Positions 6,585 through 16,049 of a stretch of DNA of 64,000 nucleotides are shown here, piece after piece (position 1 is the first letter of the stretch; every line of letters starts with the position of its first letter). The notes under the pieces were generated by a model. It was not told the origin of the DNA. It worked only from the letters and a program-made list of their open reading frames with translations, and ran no database searches. Position numbers and translations under genes: made by a program. The DNA comes from Vibrio mytili (GTDB lineage Bacteria; Pseudomonadota; Gammaproteobacteria; Enterobacterales; Vibrionaceae), in assembly GCF_000830505.1 (NCBI RefSeq), contig NZ_JXOK01000063.1, positions 34,606 through 98,605 of the forward strand. The letters are read 5' to 3'.

Positions 6585-8891
6585 ATGTGTACCAAACATA
6601 AAGGTTGTCAATCTAATCATATTAAGACCGCGGTCCCTTTGTATTCGGGTGGCTCGTGCTGCGCGCCTCTAAAGGCCTCTGTTGGCATGTGTCAATCGAA
6701 CATGGAAGGCGTCGATAATCAGTGCTGTAAAGACGATAGCTGTGACACTGGATTCAGCGACGACGATGATGTTGAGCATCGGCTTAAATCAGGGAGCAAT
6801 CATCGCTGGTTAGTGTCTGGCATGGATTGCCCGTCGTGCGCCCAAAAGTTAGAGAAAGCTATCCTATCGATTGACGGTGTTAGGCAGGCGAAAGTGTTGT
6901 TTGCGACAGAAAAACTGGTCGTAGACTTTGATGATCATGCTCTGACCGATGTTATAGAGCAAACGGCTCGTAAAACTGGATTTCCCTTATCTAAACCCAA
7001 CGCACAAACGTCAAACAACGATGTCAAAAATTGGCAAACGTTGGTTTTAGATAATCTGAATATTGTTGCTATCGCCCTGGGTATGGTGATAGCAAGTGCT
7101 ATTGCAACCACTTACCCACAACTGGGAACGTGGGGGTTTGCTATAACCTGCTTACTTGGCTTGTATCCTATTGCTAAAAAAGCAGTCAAACTCGCGCGAA
7201 GTGGGACGCCATTTGCTATCGAAACCTTGATGAGTGTCGCTGCTCTCGGAGCGCTCTATCTGGGAGAAACGGCAGAAGCCGCTATGGTGTTGCTCCTCTT
7301 TCTGGTCGGTGAAAAGTTAGAAGCTTACGCGTCATCCCGTGCCCGTAGTGGTGTTCAAGCATTAATGAACTTAGTGCCTGAAAACGCACTTCTACTGGTT
7401 GATGGTGAACGTCATGAAGTCAACGTGTCACAACTGAATCCAGGAGACATCATAGAAGTGGCTCCAGGAGGACGATTGCCGGCTGACGGTGTCTTGATGA
7501 GTTCTGCTGCCAGCTTTGACCAAAGTGCGTTAACGGGGGAGTCGATTCCCGTTGAATATGATAATGGCGCAAAAGTGATGGCGGGCTCGGTGGTTGTCGA
7601 CAAAGTGGTTAACTTACGAGTGACCTCACGTCAGGGCGAGAATGCTATCGACCGTATTCTGCATTTAATTGAGGAAGCGGAGTCACACAAAGCACCTGTG
7701 GAACGCTTTTTAGATAAGTTTAGCCGCTGGTATACACCGTTAATGATGCTGGTCGCAGTAATTGTGGTGGTTGCGCCTCCGTTACTTTTCGCACAGCCAT
7801 GGGAAACCTGGGTATATCGCGGTTTGGCGTTGTTATTGATTGCGTGTCCGTGTGCTTTAGTGATTTCGACACCTGCGGCAATTACATCAGGCTTAGCGGC
7901 CGCAGCGAAGAGGGGCGCGCTCATCAAAGGTGGCGCTGCACTTGAGTTACTTGGGCGAGTAGACTCCATCGCGTTTGACAAAACTGGCACCCTGACCAAG
8001 GGAAAACCACAAGTAACGGATATACATCATTTTGATTGCGATAGAGAAACGTTGCTCAGTGTGGCTGCATCGGTAGAAATAGGATCACATCATCCTCTTG
8101 CGGCCGCGTTGGTTCAAAAGGCGCAGGAAGAAGGAATAGCCATACCAGAGGCGAGCGACAAAACCGCGCATGCGGGGTCGGGGGTGAGTGGATACGTTAA
8201 CGGACAATTGATCCAAATAACGGCCCCTTCTAAAGTACCGTTTAGGCTCGCCGCCGACGTTGCTCAAATGATTGAAGCGCTCGAAACCGAAGGGAAAACA
8301 GTCGTGGTCGTTCGCTCTGATGAACGTGTGATAGGACTCTTTGCCTTGCAAGATACGGTAAGAGAAGAAGCACGCCAAGCGGTACAACGCCTTAAAACAC
8401 TAGGTGTTAACGCAATAATGCTAACCGGGGATAATCCTCGAAGTGCAGAAGCGATAGCAAAAGAAATCGGTTTGAATTTTGAATCCAATCTATTACCTGC
8501 TGATAAAGTGCGGTATGTAGAAAAATTATCTAAACGTCACACCGTTGCTATGGTAGGGGATGGGATCAATGATGCCCCTGCAATGAAAGCGTCGAGTATT
8601 GGCATTGCAATGGGAGGCGGTACCGATGTCGCGCTAGAAACTGCAGATGCAGCCTTGGCCCATAATCGCTTGGTTGAGATCCCAGCTATGATTGAGTTAT
8701 CACGAGCGACGCTAAAAAACATTCGTCAAAACGTCACGTTGGCGTTGGGGTTGAAGGGGATATTTTTAGTCACCAGTTTGTTCGGTATTACCGGACTTTG
8801 GGTCGCCGTGTTGGCGGATAGCGGCGCGACTGCATTGGTCACCTTGAACGCGCTAAGGTTGCTGAGGTTTAAAGCCAATCACGTCGACTAA
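6585..8891 (+). CDS. zntA: Zn(II)/Cd(II)/Pb(II)-exporting P-type ATPase
   Basis: P1B-type ATPase that pumps zinc, cadmium or lead out of the cytoplasm, 768 residues. The N-terminus is unusually cysteine- and histidine-rich (GGSCCAP, DNQCCKDDSCD), followed by an HMA metal-binding domain with GMDCPSC. Then come the TGES actuator loop (DQSALTGESIP), the membrane CPC metal site at about residues 421-423, the phosphorylation motif DKTGTLTKG at about residue 465, SHHPL, the TGDN segment, and GDGINDAPAM. I choose the ATG at 6585, nine bases after AAGGAG; a GTG at 6576 overlaps that ribosome site. The promoter with a 20-base spacer upstream supports zinc-responsive MerR control. Confidence 0.95.
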   Translation: MCTKHKGCQSNHIKTAVPLYSGGSCCAPLKASVGMCQSNMEGVDNQCCKDDSCDTGFSDDDDVEHRLKSGSNHRWLVSGMDCPSCAQKLEKAILSIDGVRQAKVLFATEKLVVDFDDHALTDVIEQTARKTGFPLSKPNAQTSNNDVKNWQTLVLDNLNIVAIALGMVIASAIATTYPQLGTWGFAITCLLGLYPIAKKAVKLARSGTPFAIETLMSVAALGALYLGETAEAAMVLLLFLVGEKLEAYASSRARSGVQALMNLVPENALLLVDGERHEVNVSQLNPGDIIEVAPGGRLPADGVLMSSAASFDQSALTGESIPVEYDNGAKVMAGSVVVDKVVNLRVTSRQGENAIDRILHLIEEAESHKAPVERFLDKFSRWYTPLMMLVAVIVVVAPPLLFAQPWETWVYRGLALLLIACPCALVISTPAAITSGLAAAAKRGALIKGGAALELLGRVDSIAFDKTGTLTKGKPQVTDIHHFDCDRETLLSVAASVEIGSHHPLAAALVQKAQEEGIAIPEASDKTAHAGSGVSGYVNGQLIQITAPSKVPFRLAADVAQMIEALETEGKTVVVVRSDERVIGLFALQDTVREEARQAVQRLKTLGVNAIMLTGDNPRSAEAIAKEIGLNFESNLLPADKVRYVEKLSKRHTVAMVGDGINDAPAMKASSIGIAMGGGTDVALETADAALAHNRLVEIPAMIELSRATLKNIRQNVTLALGLKGIFLVTSLFGITGLWVAVLADSGATALVTLNALRLLRFKANHVD

Positions 8892-8988
8892 CATCACGTG
8901 GTAATAGCATGTTGTTGGTAGCAATGCTTACTACGTCTGAGAAAACTTGCTCTATATTTAGTGGGTAAATAAGTGCTTGGTTAGACAT
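8869..8988 (-). CDS. candidate small protein of 39 residues, antisense to the zntA 3' end
   Basis: An ATG at 8988 with GGAGA eight bases upstream opens a 39-residue frame, beginning MSNQALIYPLNIEQVFSDVV and ending SRRDWL. Its last 23 bases overlap the 3' end of zntA on the opposite strand. I recognise no family. The ribosome site and the protein-like composition support it; the short length and lack of any homology argument count against it. It could also be the remnant of a longer gene. Confidence 0.35.
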   Translation of the reverse strand: MSNQALIYPLNIEQVFSDVVSIATNNMLLPRDVSRRDWL

Positions 8989-9062
8989 AAAGTCATCTCC
9001 CATGCCTTATTAATGAGATCTGTGTATGTTTTTTGTGAAAATCATCATATGTTTCATATTTG

Positions 9063-9084
9063 AAATGTGACAAAAATCACTATA
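9063..9084 (+). promoter_or_regulatory. CRP-type binding site upstream of udp
   Basis: TGTGA at 9066-9070, six bases, then TCAC at 9077-9080 match the CRP consensus TGTGA-N6-TCACA in nine of ten positions. It lies about 100 bases upstream of udp, a gene known in E. coli to be under CRP and CytR. Confidence 0.6.
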
Positions 9085-9173
9085 TATCCGCAGAAGGTTC
9101 GCTAAAGTGCTGGCGTACCCTAACAACTGATTAATGAGCTTATCGTCAAATAAGCCACAACAAGGAGCGACTT

Positions 9174-9932
9174 ATGTCTCAAGCTGTATTCCATTTAGGT
9201 ATTACTGAAGAAGATTTAAATGGTGCTACCCTAGCTATCATTCCTGGTGATCCTGCTCGCGTACAAAAAATTGCTGAGCAAATGGAGAACCCAGTATTCC
9301 TAGCCAGCCAACGAGAATACACTTTATACCGTGCGGAACTAGACGGTAAGCCAGTTGTGGTTTGTTCTACTGGTATTGGTGGCCCTTCTACCTCTATTGC
9401 TGTTGAGGAGTTAGCTCAGCTTGGCGTTCGTACCTTCCTTCGTGTCGGTACAACTGGTGCAATTCAACCACATGTGAACGTCGGTGACATGATCGTAACG
9501 ACTGGCTCTGTACGTTTGGATGGTGCCAGCCTACACTTTGCTCCGATGGAGTTTCCTGCTGTTGCAGATTTTGACGTTGCAACTGCGATGCGCTCAGCGG
9601 TAGAAGAATCTGGTGCGGTTGTTCATATGGGCGTGACAGCGTCAAGTGACACTTTTTATCCAGGTCAAGAACGATACGATACCTTCACTGGTCGTGTGGT
9701 TAAGCGCTTCCAAGGCTCAATGAAAGAATGGCAAGATATGGGCGTGCTTAACTTCGAAATGGAATCTGCAACACTGTTAACCATGTGTGCGAGTTCTGGT
9801 TTGAAAGCGGGCTGTGTTGCGGGTGTTATCATCAACCGTACCCAAAAAGAAATCCCAGATCATGCGACGTTAAAAGAAACCGAAGCGCGTTCAATCAAAG
9901 TAGTTGTGGAAGCGGCTCGTAAAATGCTTTAA
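9174..9932 (+). CDS. udp: uridine phosphorylase
   Basis: Cytoplasmic enzyme of the pyrimidine salvage pathway that cleaves uridine with phosphate to uracil and ribose-1-phosphate. The 252 residues match the usual length. Typical segments are IIPGDPARVQKIAEQM with the phosphate-contacting GDPxR, CSTGIGGPSTSIAVEEL, FLRVGTTGAIQ, a RFQGSMKEWQ uracil-binding stretch, and NFEMESATLLTMC, where Glu and Met bind the ribose. The start has AAGGAG about eight bases upstream. It stands alone, with a CRP-like site upstream and a strong terminator downstream. Confidence 0.96.
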   Translation: MSQAVFHLGITEEDLNGATLAIIPGDPARVQKIAEQMENPVFLASQREYTLYRAELDGKPVVVCSTGIGGPSTSIAVEELAQLGVRTFLRVGTTGAIQPHVNVGDMIVTTGSVRLDGASLHFAPMEFPAVADFDVATAMRSAVEESGAVVHMGVTASSDTFYPGQERYDTFTGRVVKRFQGSMKEWQDMGVLNFEMESATLLTMCASSGLKAGCVAGVIINRTQKEIPDHATLKETEARSIKVVVEAARKML

Positions 9933-9992
9933 GACTTGATGAGTTAATTCAGCAGAATTAAATGAGTTTACTTATTCAAGCATTTAACAAAA

Positions 9993-10018
9993 AGCCAGAG
10001 AAATATCTCTGGCTTTTT
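9993..10018 (+). terminator. rho-independent terminator of udp
   Basis: AGCCAGAGA at 9993-10001 pairs exactly with TCTCTGGCT at 10006-10014 over a four-base loop, followed by TTTT. Confidence 0.85.
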
Positions 10019-10034
10019 GCTATCTAGTGTCTGA

Positions 10035-11206
10035 TTAGATTTTTAGCTGAATTTCGTCGTAACCACCAGCAGCTTTAAACCAAGCGGTGAGGTGGGTCTT
10101 CAGGTCTTTCAATTCATCAGGACCAATTAAGGCTAAGCTAGGTCTTCGGCTCGAGTAATGTCGTTGTGACGAAGAGGTCTGAAGCTGACTAGCATTGCTC
10201 GTGCCTGTAGGCCTCCGAGAAGATCTCGAAGTGATTCCAGCTTGTATAGCGTATCATCACCATCATCTCGCATACCTTTTGTTTTGCATTCAATAATGTG
10301 TAGCTTATTGTTCACAACGGTTGCAACATCGAGCTCGTTGCGGACTTCGCTTTCCCCTCGTGTTCGGTACACTTGAACGTTCAAAGAGCGGTCTTGGATT
10401 GTCGGCATGGTATCTTGAATTTGTTTCACGGTACTGTTTACCAGTGTTTCCAACCATTCACCATTAGAGAAACGGCGAGCGTCTTCATTGGCGAAGGTTA
10501 AGATCCCATTTTCATAGGTGGCGATTTTTGCGTCAACAAGATCGGTCAGCAACATATTGAGCTCGCGGTAGCCTTGTTGCTTTTCCGACAGTTCTACGTC
10601 TAGCTTTTGCTCTTTGCGGCAAGTGGTTGCAAGATAATTTAAGGTTGCGAGTCCAGGACCAAGCTCAAGAGCATTGGAGGCCCAACGCTCACCCAGCGCA
10701 TAAAGGGTTTGATCTAATTGGGGAGAAATATCGACAGTTTGGAATTCGGCTCGCGCACCGAAAATAGTGAGGTAGTCAGAAATCGTAATATGGTCTTCGA
10801 CTTCCGTCTCTTCTTTTCCGTCCGGATACAGCCAACAAAGTTTATCGCTGTTTGGTTCCACGACAAAAATCGGCCAACGGTACGAGCGGAACACTTCATA
10901 TACCGATAGAAGTCGATGGCGTAGGCCACAACTGGCGTTAAGTTTGACATCTTCTCCTCGATCAAACAGGTCTTTTGCTAATGTTTGAATGGATTGTTTA
11001 ATCAAAGAGGTGTTGACTTCAGACGGTATCTCAAAAAACTCAGAGGTAATCTCTCTTTGTTTCAACACACTACTCAGTCGTTCAAATATGCTTTCTTGGC
11101 TTTTCTCACCAATAAAAACGATATGCTTACTTACCGTGCGATTATCCAATAGAGGAGTGACCAATCTCACCGGGTCTTGGTCGATAATGCCAACATGAAC
11201 AGCCAT
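10035..11206 (-). CDS. DUF1887 / Card1-like CARF-nuclease family protein, frame broken near the C-terminus
   Basis: Member of the DUF1887 family, whose Vibrio cholerae homologue VC1899 has a known structure and whose relatives include the CRISPR ancillary nuclease Card1/Can2. The N-terminal half is a CARF-like Rossmann fold (HIVFIGEKSQES, then DVKLNASCGLRHRLLSVYEV). The C-terminal half holds a PD-(D/E)xK nuclease core: ELDVATVVNNKLHIIECKTK, with the Asp and the E-x-K pair visible. As written the frame stops at 10133; a one-base loss near 10138 (probably GG to G) explains this, because the next frame continues LIGPDELKDLKTHL to a stop at 10035, giving 390 residues. No CRISPR array or cas gene accompanies it, so the ligand and role are open. 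Confidence 0.85.
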
Positions 11207-11298
11207 ATTTTTTCCTTTTTATGTGACCGCTCTAAAAGATAAATGCAAAAAGGTGAGCCGGTCATACATAAGCATATGTAGACACAAAGAACAAAAAA

Positions 11299-11333
11299 CA
11301 AGGGCGACTTGATAAAAAGTCGCCCTTGTTTCA
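11299..11333. terminator. bidirectional terminator after the chemoreceptor gene
   Basis: CAAGGGCGACTT at 11299-11310 pairs exactly with AAGTCGCCCTTG at 11317-11328 over a six-base loop. Read on the minus strand it is followed by TTTTTT, so it ends the chemoreceptor transcript. Confidence 0.85.
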
Positions 11334-11359
11334 TTAGTTAGTATAAATCATGGTGTTGG

Positions 11360-13349
11360 CTATAGCTTAAATCGGTGTACCAGCGCGTTTTGTTGGTGAG
11401 CCAACTGAGTGAGTGATTCACTGGTGTGAGCAATACTCGACATGGCTTGATAACTTTCGTCGGCGATATTGTTAATGTCTTCGATGCTACGTGCAATATC
11501 CGCTGACGTTTCACTTTGCTCTGCGGCAGCCTGAGAAATGTGCGTGCTCATCTGTGTTATCTCGATGATCAGTGCTTGAATTTCTTCCATTGAACTGTTG
11601 GCCTTCGAAGCTTGTTCGACCGACATCTCCATATCGCTCATACAGCTCTGGATGACTTGGTTCGCGGCTTGAGAGCTAGATTGAAGGTTGCTGATCATCG
11701 ACTCAATTTCTGTCGTTGATTGTGTGGTTCTCGATGCCAAAACACGTACTTCATCTGCGACCACAGCGAAACCGCGTCCTTGCTCTCCCGCACGAGCGGC
11801 TTCGATGGCTGCGTTGAGTGCCAATAAATTCGTTTGTTCAGCGATGTTGCGAATGACATCGAGAATGGAACCAATTTGCCCGCTCATTTTTTGCAATTCA
11901 GAGACCGCCGATACGGACTCGTTGAGACGCAACTCAAGCTGGTTGATGGTCGAGATATTGGTGCTCATGACATTTCTGCCTTGTTCCGATGCTGATTCAA
12001 CCCGTTGAACCATTTCCAAAGAACCTTGAGCACTTTGTGCGACTTCTTGAACCGAGTGAGACATCTCTGTCATTGCGGTCGCAACATTGGCTGTTTGTTC
12101 TCTTTGCGAATTTAATTTGAGCTGTGCATCCGATGAGGTGTGCTCATTACTCGCCGCCGTTGAAGACAAGTCGTCTGACGCGTCATTTAACTTGACAAGA
12201 ATTTCGTGCAAGCTATCTGCCAATGAGTTGATATGGCCACTTACTCGGCTAAATTCATTGTTATAGCGAATATCAATTCGCTGTGTCATATCGCCTTCGG
12301 TTAAGCTCTCAAGTACTTTAAGAATTCTAGTCAAAGGTTCACGCACACTGTGCGCGATATGGTAGCCAATCGCCGCGGCAAACAGGACAACGATGATGCC
12401 AATGAGGATCGCTTTTGTAACGCCGGCAGAATAGATATTGCCCGCTTCGGCAAGAGATTCATTCAATTTATTGGTCGCAGTCGAATTGAACTGTTTAAGG
12501 ATGACCATCGCGGAATCGACTTTGTTTGCAAGGTTAGCAATATTGTTATAAAGCGCAGCGCGGGCGTTAGGTAGTTGTTATGCTGATCCAGCACGCCACC
12601 ACGCTGACCAACGTCGCGAGTAAACTGCTCAACAGAATCACCGAATGCTTTTTTCAGCTCTGGCAACTGAGCAACCAGACCACGAAATGCATAGTTAAGA
12701 TGAGTCACCGCTTTGCGGTTTTTGGCCACAGCTTCTGTTACAAATTCAGGGTCCGAACTCGCCAATGCATCAGACGTAATGACTTCGGCATCTTTTAACT
12801 TGATGAAGTAACTCTTCGCCATGACTTTCACTGAAATACTTGACTGGTCTGCAACGTACTCCTTAAGACCGACAGACAACTGGGTTTGTAGGGTTTGGAA
12901 GCGTCGAGAAGATTTTTGGACCTCCTCTTGTGCTGCAAACATCGCTTCGTAGTTGTCCATCGCCTCTAAGGCTTCTGTAAAGTAGCTTTGTTCTATGGTT
13001 TGCAGTTCGGAGTAAGATTCCGCAAGAGAAGGGTACATCTTGCTTGCAGACTCAAGTTGGCTCAAGGTTTCCTTAAATCGTTGTTGTGATTTAGCAAATT
13101 CCTGACGCATTTCTTCCATGCGTTGTTTATTCTCTGTAGTGAGGAAGTCTTTGAACGACTTATCAGCAGAAAGCAACTCGACACTGGTTTGATTAGATAA
13201 AGAGACAAGTGGTAAAGACGATTTGGAAACATTTGCAAATTTTCCATGAATATCGCTCATTCCACCATCATGATGGTAATGGTGACGGCAAATAGGACGA
13301 TGATCAGCGCGAACCCTGCATACATCCGTTTAATAACTGAACCTCGCAT
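11360..13349 (-). CDS. methyl-accepting chemotaxis protein, frame broken twice
   Basis: Transmembrane chemoreceptor that signals to CheA/CheW. With two single bases restored it is 663 residues: an N-terminal membrane helix (AGFALIIVLFAVTITIMM), a large helical periplasmic sensor rich in Glu/Gln/Lys, a second membrane helix (AILIGIIVVLFAAAIGY), a HAMP segment (LESLTEGDMTQRI) and the signalling tip IAEQTNLLALNAAIEAARAG with QGRGFAVVADEVR. The breaks lie near 13262 (GTGGAATG, where GTGGGAATG is expected) and near 12567 (CTAACG, where CTAAACG is expected). The start at 13349 follows AGAGGA. The ligand is unknown. A strong bidirectional terminator follows. Confidence 0.9.
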
Positions 13350-13711
13350 ACGTGAGTTTCCTCTCCCAAGAATAGACAACGAAAAAGATAATTTTCACTA
13401 AATAACCACTTGTGAAGACATCGCTAAATCGAAGGTTGTAGTAATCGGAATGCCTTGAATAAACAAATGTCATGAGATTATTGATGATTATCTTAAAAAA
13501 GTAACAAAATTCATCGGATTGTATTGAGTATGTGAAGCACATTTTATGACGCATACGACAAAAATAGGCTCTGCTCTAAAGTATTAACGGAGAATGTTAA
13601 CTCAAGCGAGTTCGTCGATGGCGCTTACTTTGGTAAAACCCTTGTTTTTATTGAGCTCTGCGTAGGCTTGACGCATACTAAAGTGACTCAACCTCATAAA
13701 ATGGAGCTCCC
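13350..13711. other. divergent intergenic region between the chemoreceptor gene and hinT
   Basis: No gene, repeat or convincing promoter is supported. The region is AT-rich near the chemoreceptor side and must carry the promoters of both divergent genes. I looked for a sigma-28-type motif on the minus strand and did not find a good one. Confidence 0.5.
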
Positions 13712-14061
13712 ATGGCAGAAGAGACGATATTTAGTAAAATTATTCGTAAGGAAATCCCAGCAGACGTTCTCTATCAAGATGATTTAGTGACGCTTTTCGT
13801 GATATTAATCCACGCGCGCCAAGCCATATTCTTATCATCCCAAATAAGTTGATCCCAACCACCAATGACGTGGAAGTCGAAGACGAAGCGATGATGGGAC
13901 GCCTATTTACGGTTGCGAAAAAACTTGCCAAAGAAGAGGGTATCGCCGAAGACGGTTATCGCCTTATCTTAAATTGTAACCCACACGGTGGGCAGGAAGT
14001 CTACCATGTCCACATGCACCTACTCGGCGGTCGTCCGCTTGGTCCAATGGTCGTGAGCTAA
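13712..14061 (+). CDS. hinT: HIT-family purine nucleoside phosphoramidase, frame broken
   Basis: Small cytoplasmic hydrolase of adenosine 5'-monophosphoramidates; in E. coli loss of hinT impairs growth on alanine. The N-terminus ETIFSKIIRKEIPADVLYQD and the C-terminal catalytic triad motif HVHMHLLGGRPLGPM are both clear. The frame breaks at 13792: as written codons read VTLFVIL, but restoring one G (ACGGCTTTTCGT) gives VTAFRDINPRAPSHILIIP and a single 116-residue protein, the normal size. GGAG lies five bases before the start. It opens the conserved hinT-lipoprotein-ycfL-lpoB-thiK-ycfP-ndh block. Confidence 0.92.
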
Positions 14062-14067
14062 CGATAG

Positions 14068-14085
14068 GGGGTGGAGTGCCACCCC
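14068..14085 (+). terminator. possible weak terminator after hinT
   Basis: GGGGTGG at 14068-14074 pairs exactly with CCACCCC at 14079-14085 over a four-base loop. The following ATTGTTATATTT is only partly T-rich, so termination may be incomplete. Confidence 0.45.
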
Positions 14086-14107
14086 ATTGTTATATTTCCC
14101 GTGGACT

Positions 14108-14160
14108 CAATCTCTAATCGCTATAACAATTTGTCTTTAGAGCAAGGCGATTAGAGATTG
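14108..14160. repeat. perfect 14-bp inverted repeat before the COG3014 lipoprotein gene
   Basis: CAATCTCTAATCGC at 14108-14121 and its exact reverse complement at 14147-14160 are separated by 25 bases. The right arm ends 31 bases before the lipoprotein start codon. It may be an operator pair or an mRNA hairpin; there is no T tract of terminator type. Confidence 0.75.
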
Positions 14161-14191
14161 TCTTTAAAGCACACATTTAGTGGAGATGACT

Positions 14192-15589
14192 GTGAAACTC
14201 GGTGTGAAGTTGCTTGGACTGATAACTTGGACTGCCTTGGCATCGGGGTGTGCAAACCTTTCTGCAGGTAACTTGTTTAGTCACTACAGCGCTCAAAACC
14301 AAGACGTTTATCAAGCGTTGGTTGCCGGCCAATATGCTGAAGCAAAGGAAAGCCACTCGAGCGACGTCGGTGGCGAGATTCTTGGCAACCTTGAAGAGGG
14401 GCGATTGTCCTTTCTTGCACAAGATTACCCTGATAGTTTTAGTGCGTTCGAACAAAGTGATCAGGCGGTCAAAGTGCTGCAAGAGCGGGCGACCGTGTCG
14501 GTATCCGAAACAGCAACAAGCGTTGGCTCTCTCGCGGTCAATGACAATCTCAATGATTATCAACCAGCAGATTACGAACTTGGTTTTTTACATTTGTACT
14601 TAGGTCTTAACTACCTGCAAAAAAATGATCTTGAAGGCGCGTTAGTCGAAGTTCGTCGAGCCAATCAAGTGCAAGAGGCGGCAAGGAAAGCGCGTGAAAA
14701 AGAGCTAAAAGCTGCTGAAAAAGACATGCTAAGCCAAGGTATGTCTGCCAACTTGGGCAGTGTGTTAGCGAATTACCCCGATGCAGGAGATAAGCTCGGA
14801 GCGGTGCAAAATGGCTATTTATTCTATTTGTCGGGGTTACTTTATGAAGCATCACGAGATTTAAACAGTGCTTATGTCGACTATAGACGCGCGTTAGCTG
14901 TGATGCCAAACAACCAACAAGTTATTGAAAGTACATTATATGCCGCTAAAAAGTTAGGTATGCGTGAAGATTTGCGTAAGCTTGAAAAACGTTATGGTAA
15001 AGCCCCATCAGGGTTAAATTCGTCTCAAGGACGGGTCATTATCCTTGATGAGCAAGGGGTGGTTGAAGCGCTACAGGGGTGGCGTATCGACTTGCCGATA
15101 CGTGATAGTCGAGATAATTGGGCGATCTACTCTTTGTCTTTGCCTTATTATCCCAATCGCGGCGTAATACGATTGAGTGACTTGGCTCTGAACAACAAGA
15201 AACTTTCGTCCGGTACTTTGGTCAATGTAAATGCGATGGCGCAAAACGATCTCAATGAACGCCTACTTTCGATAGTCATTCGACAGGCGATCCGTGTTTG
15301 GACGAAAGATCGACTCAGAAAAGAGGCCACCAAACAAGGTGATGATATTGGCAATATCGTTTTCAACGTCTGGAATACATTAACTGAACAGCCTGATACT
15401 CGAAGTTGGCAAACGTTACCGGCCCAAGTCAAGACGGCATCACAAATCGTCAAGCCTGGTAAACAACGCTTAAACTTAGGTGATCAGGTGTACGAATTTG
15501 ACGTACCTGCACAGCAAACCACATTAGTTTGGGTTTCTAGGCAGGGAGCACACTCAACGGTGTGGCATAAACAACTGGGGAGATTGTAA
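14192..15589 (+). CDS. COG3014-family lipoprotein with TPR-like repeats
   Basis: Predicted lipoprotein of 465 residues with a signal peptide and lipobox (TALASGC, lipidated Cys near residue 20). The middle part is helical and repetitive, with TPR-like segments (YELGFLHLYLGLNYLQKND, YLFYLSGLLYEASRDLNSAY followed by VDYRRALAVMPNN). The family matches the uncharacterised COG3014 lipoproteins. I place the start at GTG 14192 because GGAG lies six bases upstream and this gives a compact signal peptide; ATG 14186 and GTG 14180 are alternatives. Its stop overlaps the next ATG (TAATG), so it is co-translated with ycfL and lpoB, which suggests a role near peptidoglycan synthesis, by context only. Confidence 0.85.
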   Translation: MKLGVKLLGLITWTALASGCANLSAGNLFSHYSAQNQDVYQALVAGQYAEAKESHSSDVGGEILGNLEEGRLSFLAQDYPDSFSAFEQSDQAVKVLQERATVSVSETATSVGSLAVNDNLNDYQPADYELGFLHLYLGLNYLQKNDLEGALVEVRRANQVQEAARKAREKELKAAEKDMLSQGMSANLGSVLANYPDAGDKLGAVQNGYLFYLSGLLYEASRDLNSAYVDYRRALAVMPNNQQVIESTLYAAKKLGMREDLRKLEKRYGKAPSGLNSSQGRVIILDEQGVVEALQGWRIDLPIRDSRDNWAIYSLSLPYYPNRGVIRLSDLALNNKKLSSGTLVNVNAMAQNDLNERLLSIVIRQAIRVWTKDRLRKEATKQGDDIGNIVFNVWNTLTEQPDTRSWQTLPAQVKTASQIVKPGKQRLNLGDQVYEFDVPAQQTTLVWVSRQGAHSTVWHKQLGRL

Positions 15590-15981
15590 TGAGAGCATGG
15601 CTGATTGGCTTGATGGTGATCATTGGTTTAGCGGGATGTGCCGCCAACACGGCGGGTGTACGTATTGATGGTCAGACACAGCAAGTTTTTTTCAATGATG
15701 ACGTACTAGGTAGTCGTTTGGTGGTAGATAACGTCTCGACGACTTATGTCGATGACAGAGCCAGAGGCGTTGTTCAGTTAAGTAGCCAATATAAGGGCGA
15801 CCAACAAATTCTTTACCGATTCTATTGGTATGACAATACGGGGCTAGAAGTTAATACCAAGCCCGGACCATGGCGAAAAATGATTGTCCGTGGTTATGAA
15901 TCCGCGATTCTGTCAGAGGTGACCGTTAACCCTAACGGAACACGTTTTCGCGTGCAAATTCGCGAAGCAACAGACAATTAA
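15589..15981 (+). CDS. ycfL: YcfL-family lipoprotein (DUF1425)
   Basis: Small predicted outer-membrane lipoprotein of 130 residues. The signal peptide ends in a lipobox, IGLAGC, giving a mature protein beginning at Cys17. The body is a beta-sandwich type domain with QILYRFYWYDNTGLEV and the P-x-P-W-R element (KPGPWRKMIV) typical of the YcfL/DUF1425 family. The start codon overlaps the preceding stop. In E. coli ycfL also lies directly before lpoB, so the position supports the call. Its exact function is unknown. Confidence 0.88.
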   Translation: MRAWLIGLMVIIGLAGCAANTAGVRIDGQTQQVFFNDDVLGSRLVVDNVSTTYVDDRARGVVQLSSQYKGDQQILYRFYWYDNTGLEVNTKPGPWRKMIVRGYESAILSEVTVNPNGTRFRVQIREATDN

Positions 15982-16049
15982 TTTACGGCTGTGCCGTCGT
16001 AACCGCGCTGTAAGTAAAGCGTTGGTATGAATGAAACTAAGGAACTCTC

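Noticed and set aside
10035..13349. CRISPR array near the Card1-like gene
   Set aside because: No regularly spaced direct repeats are present in the flanking sequence.
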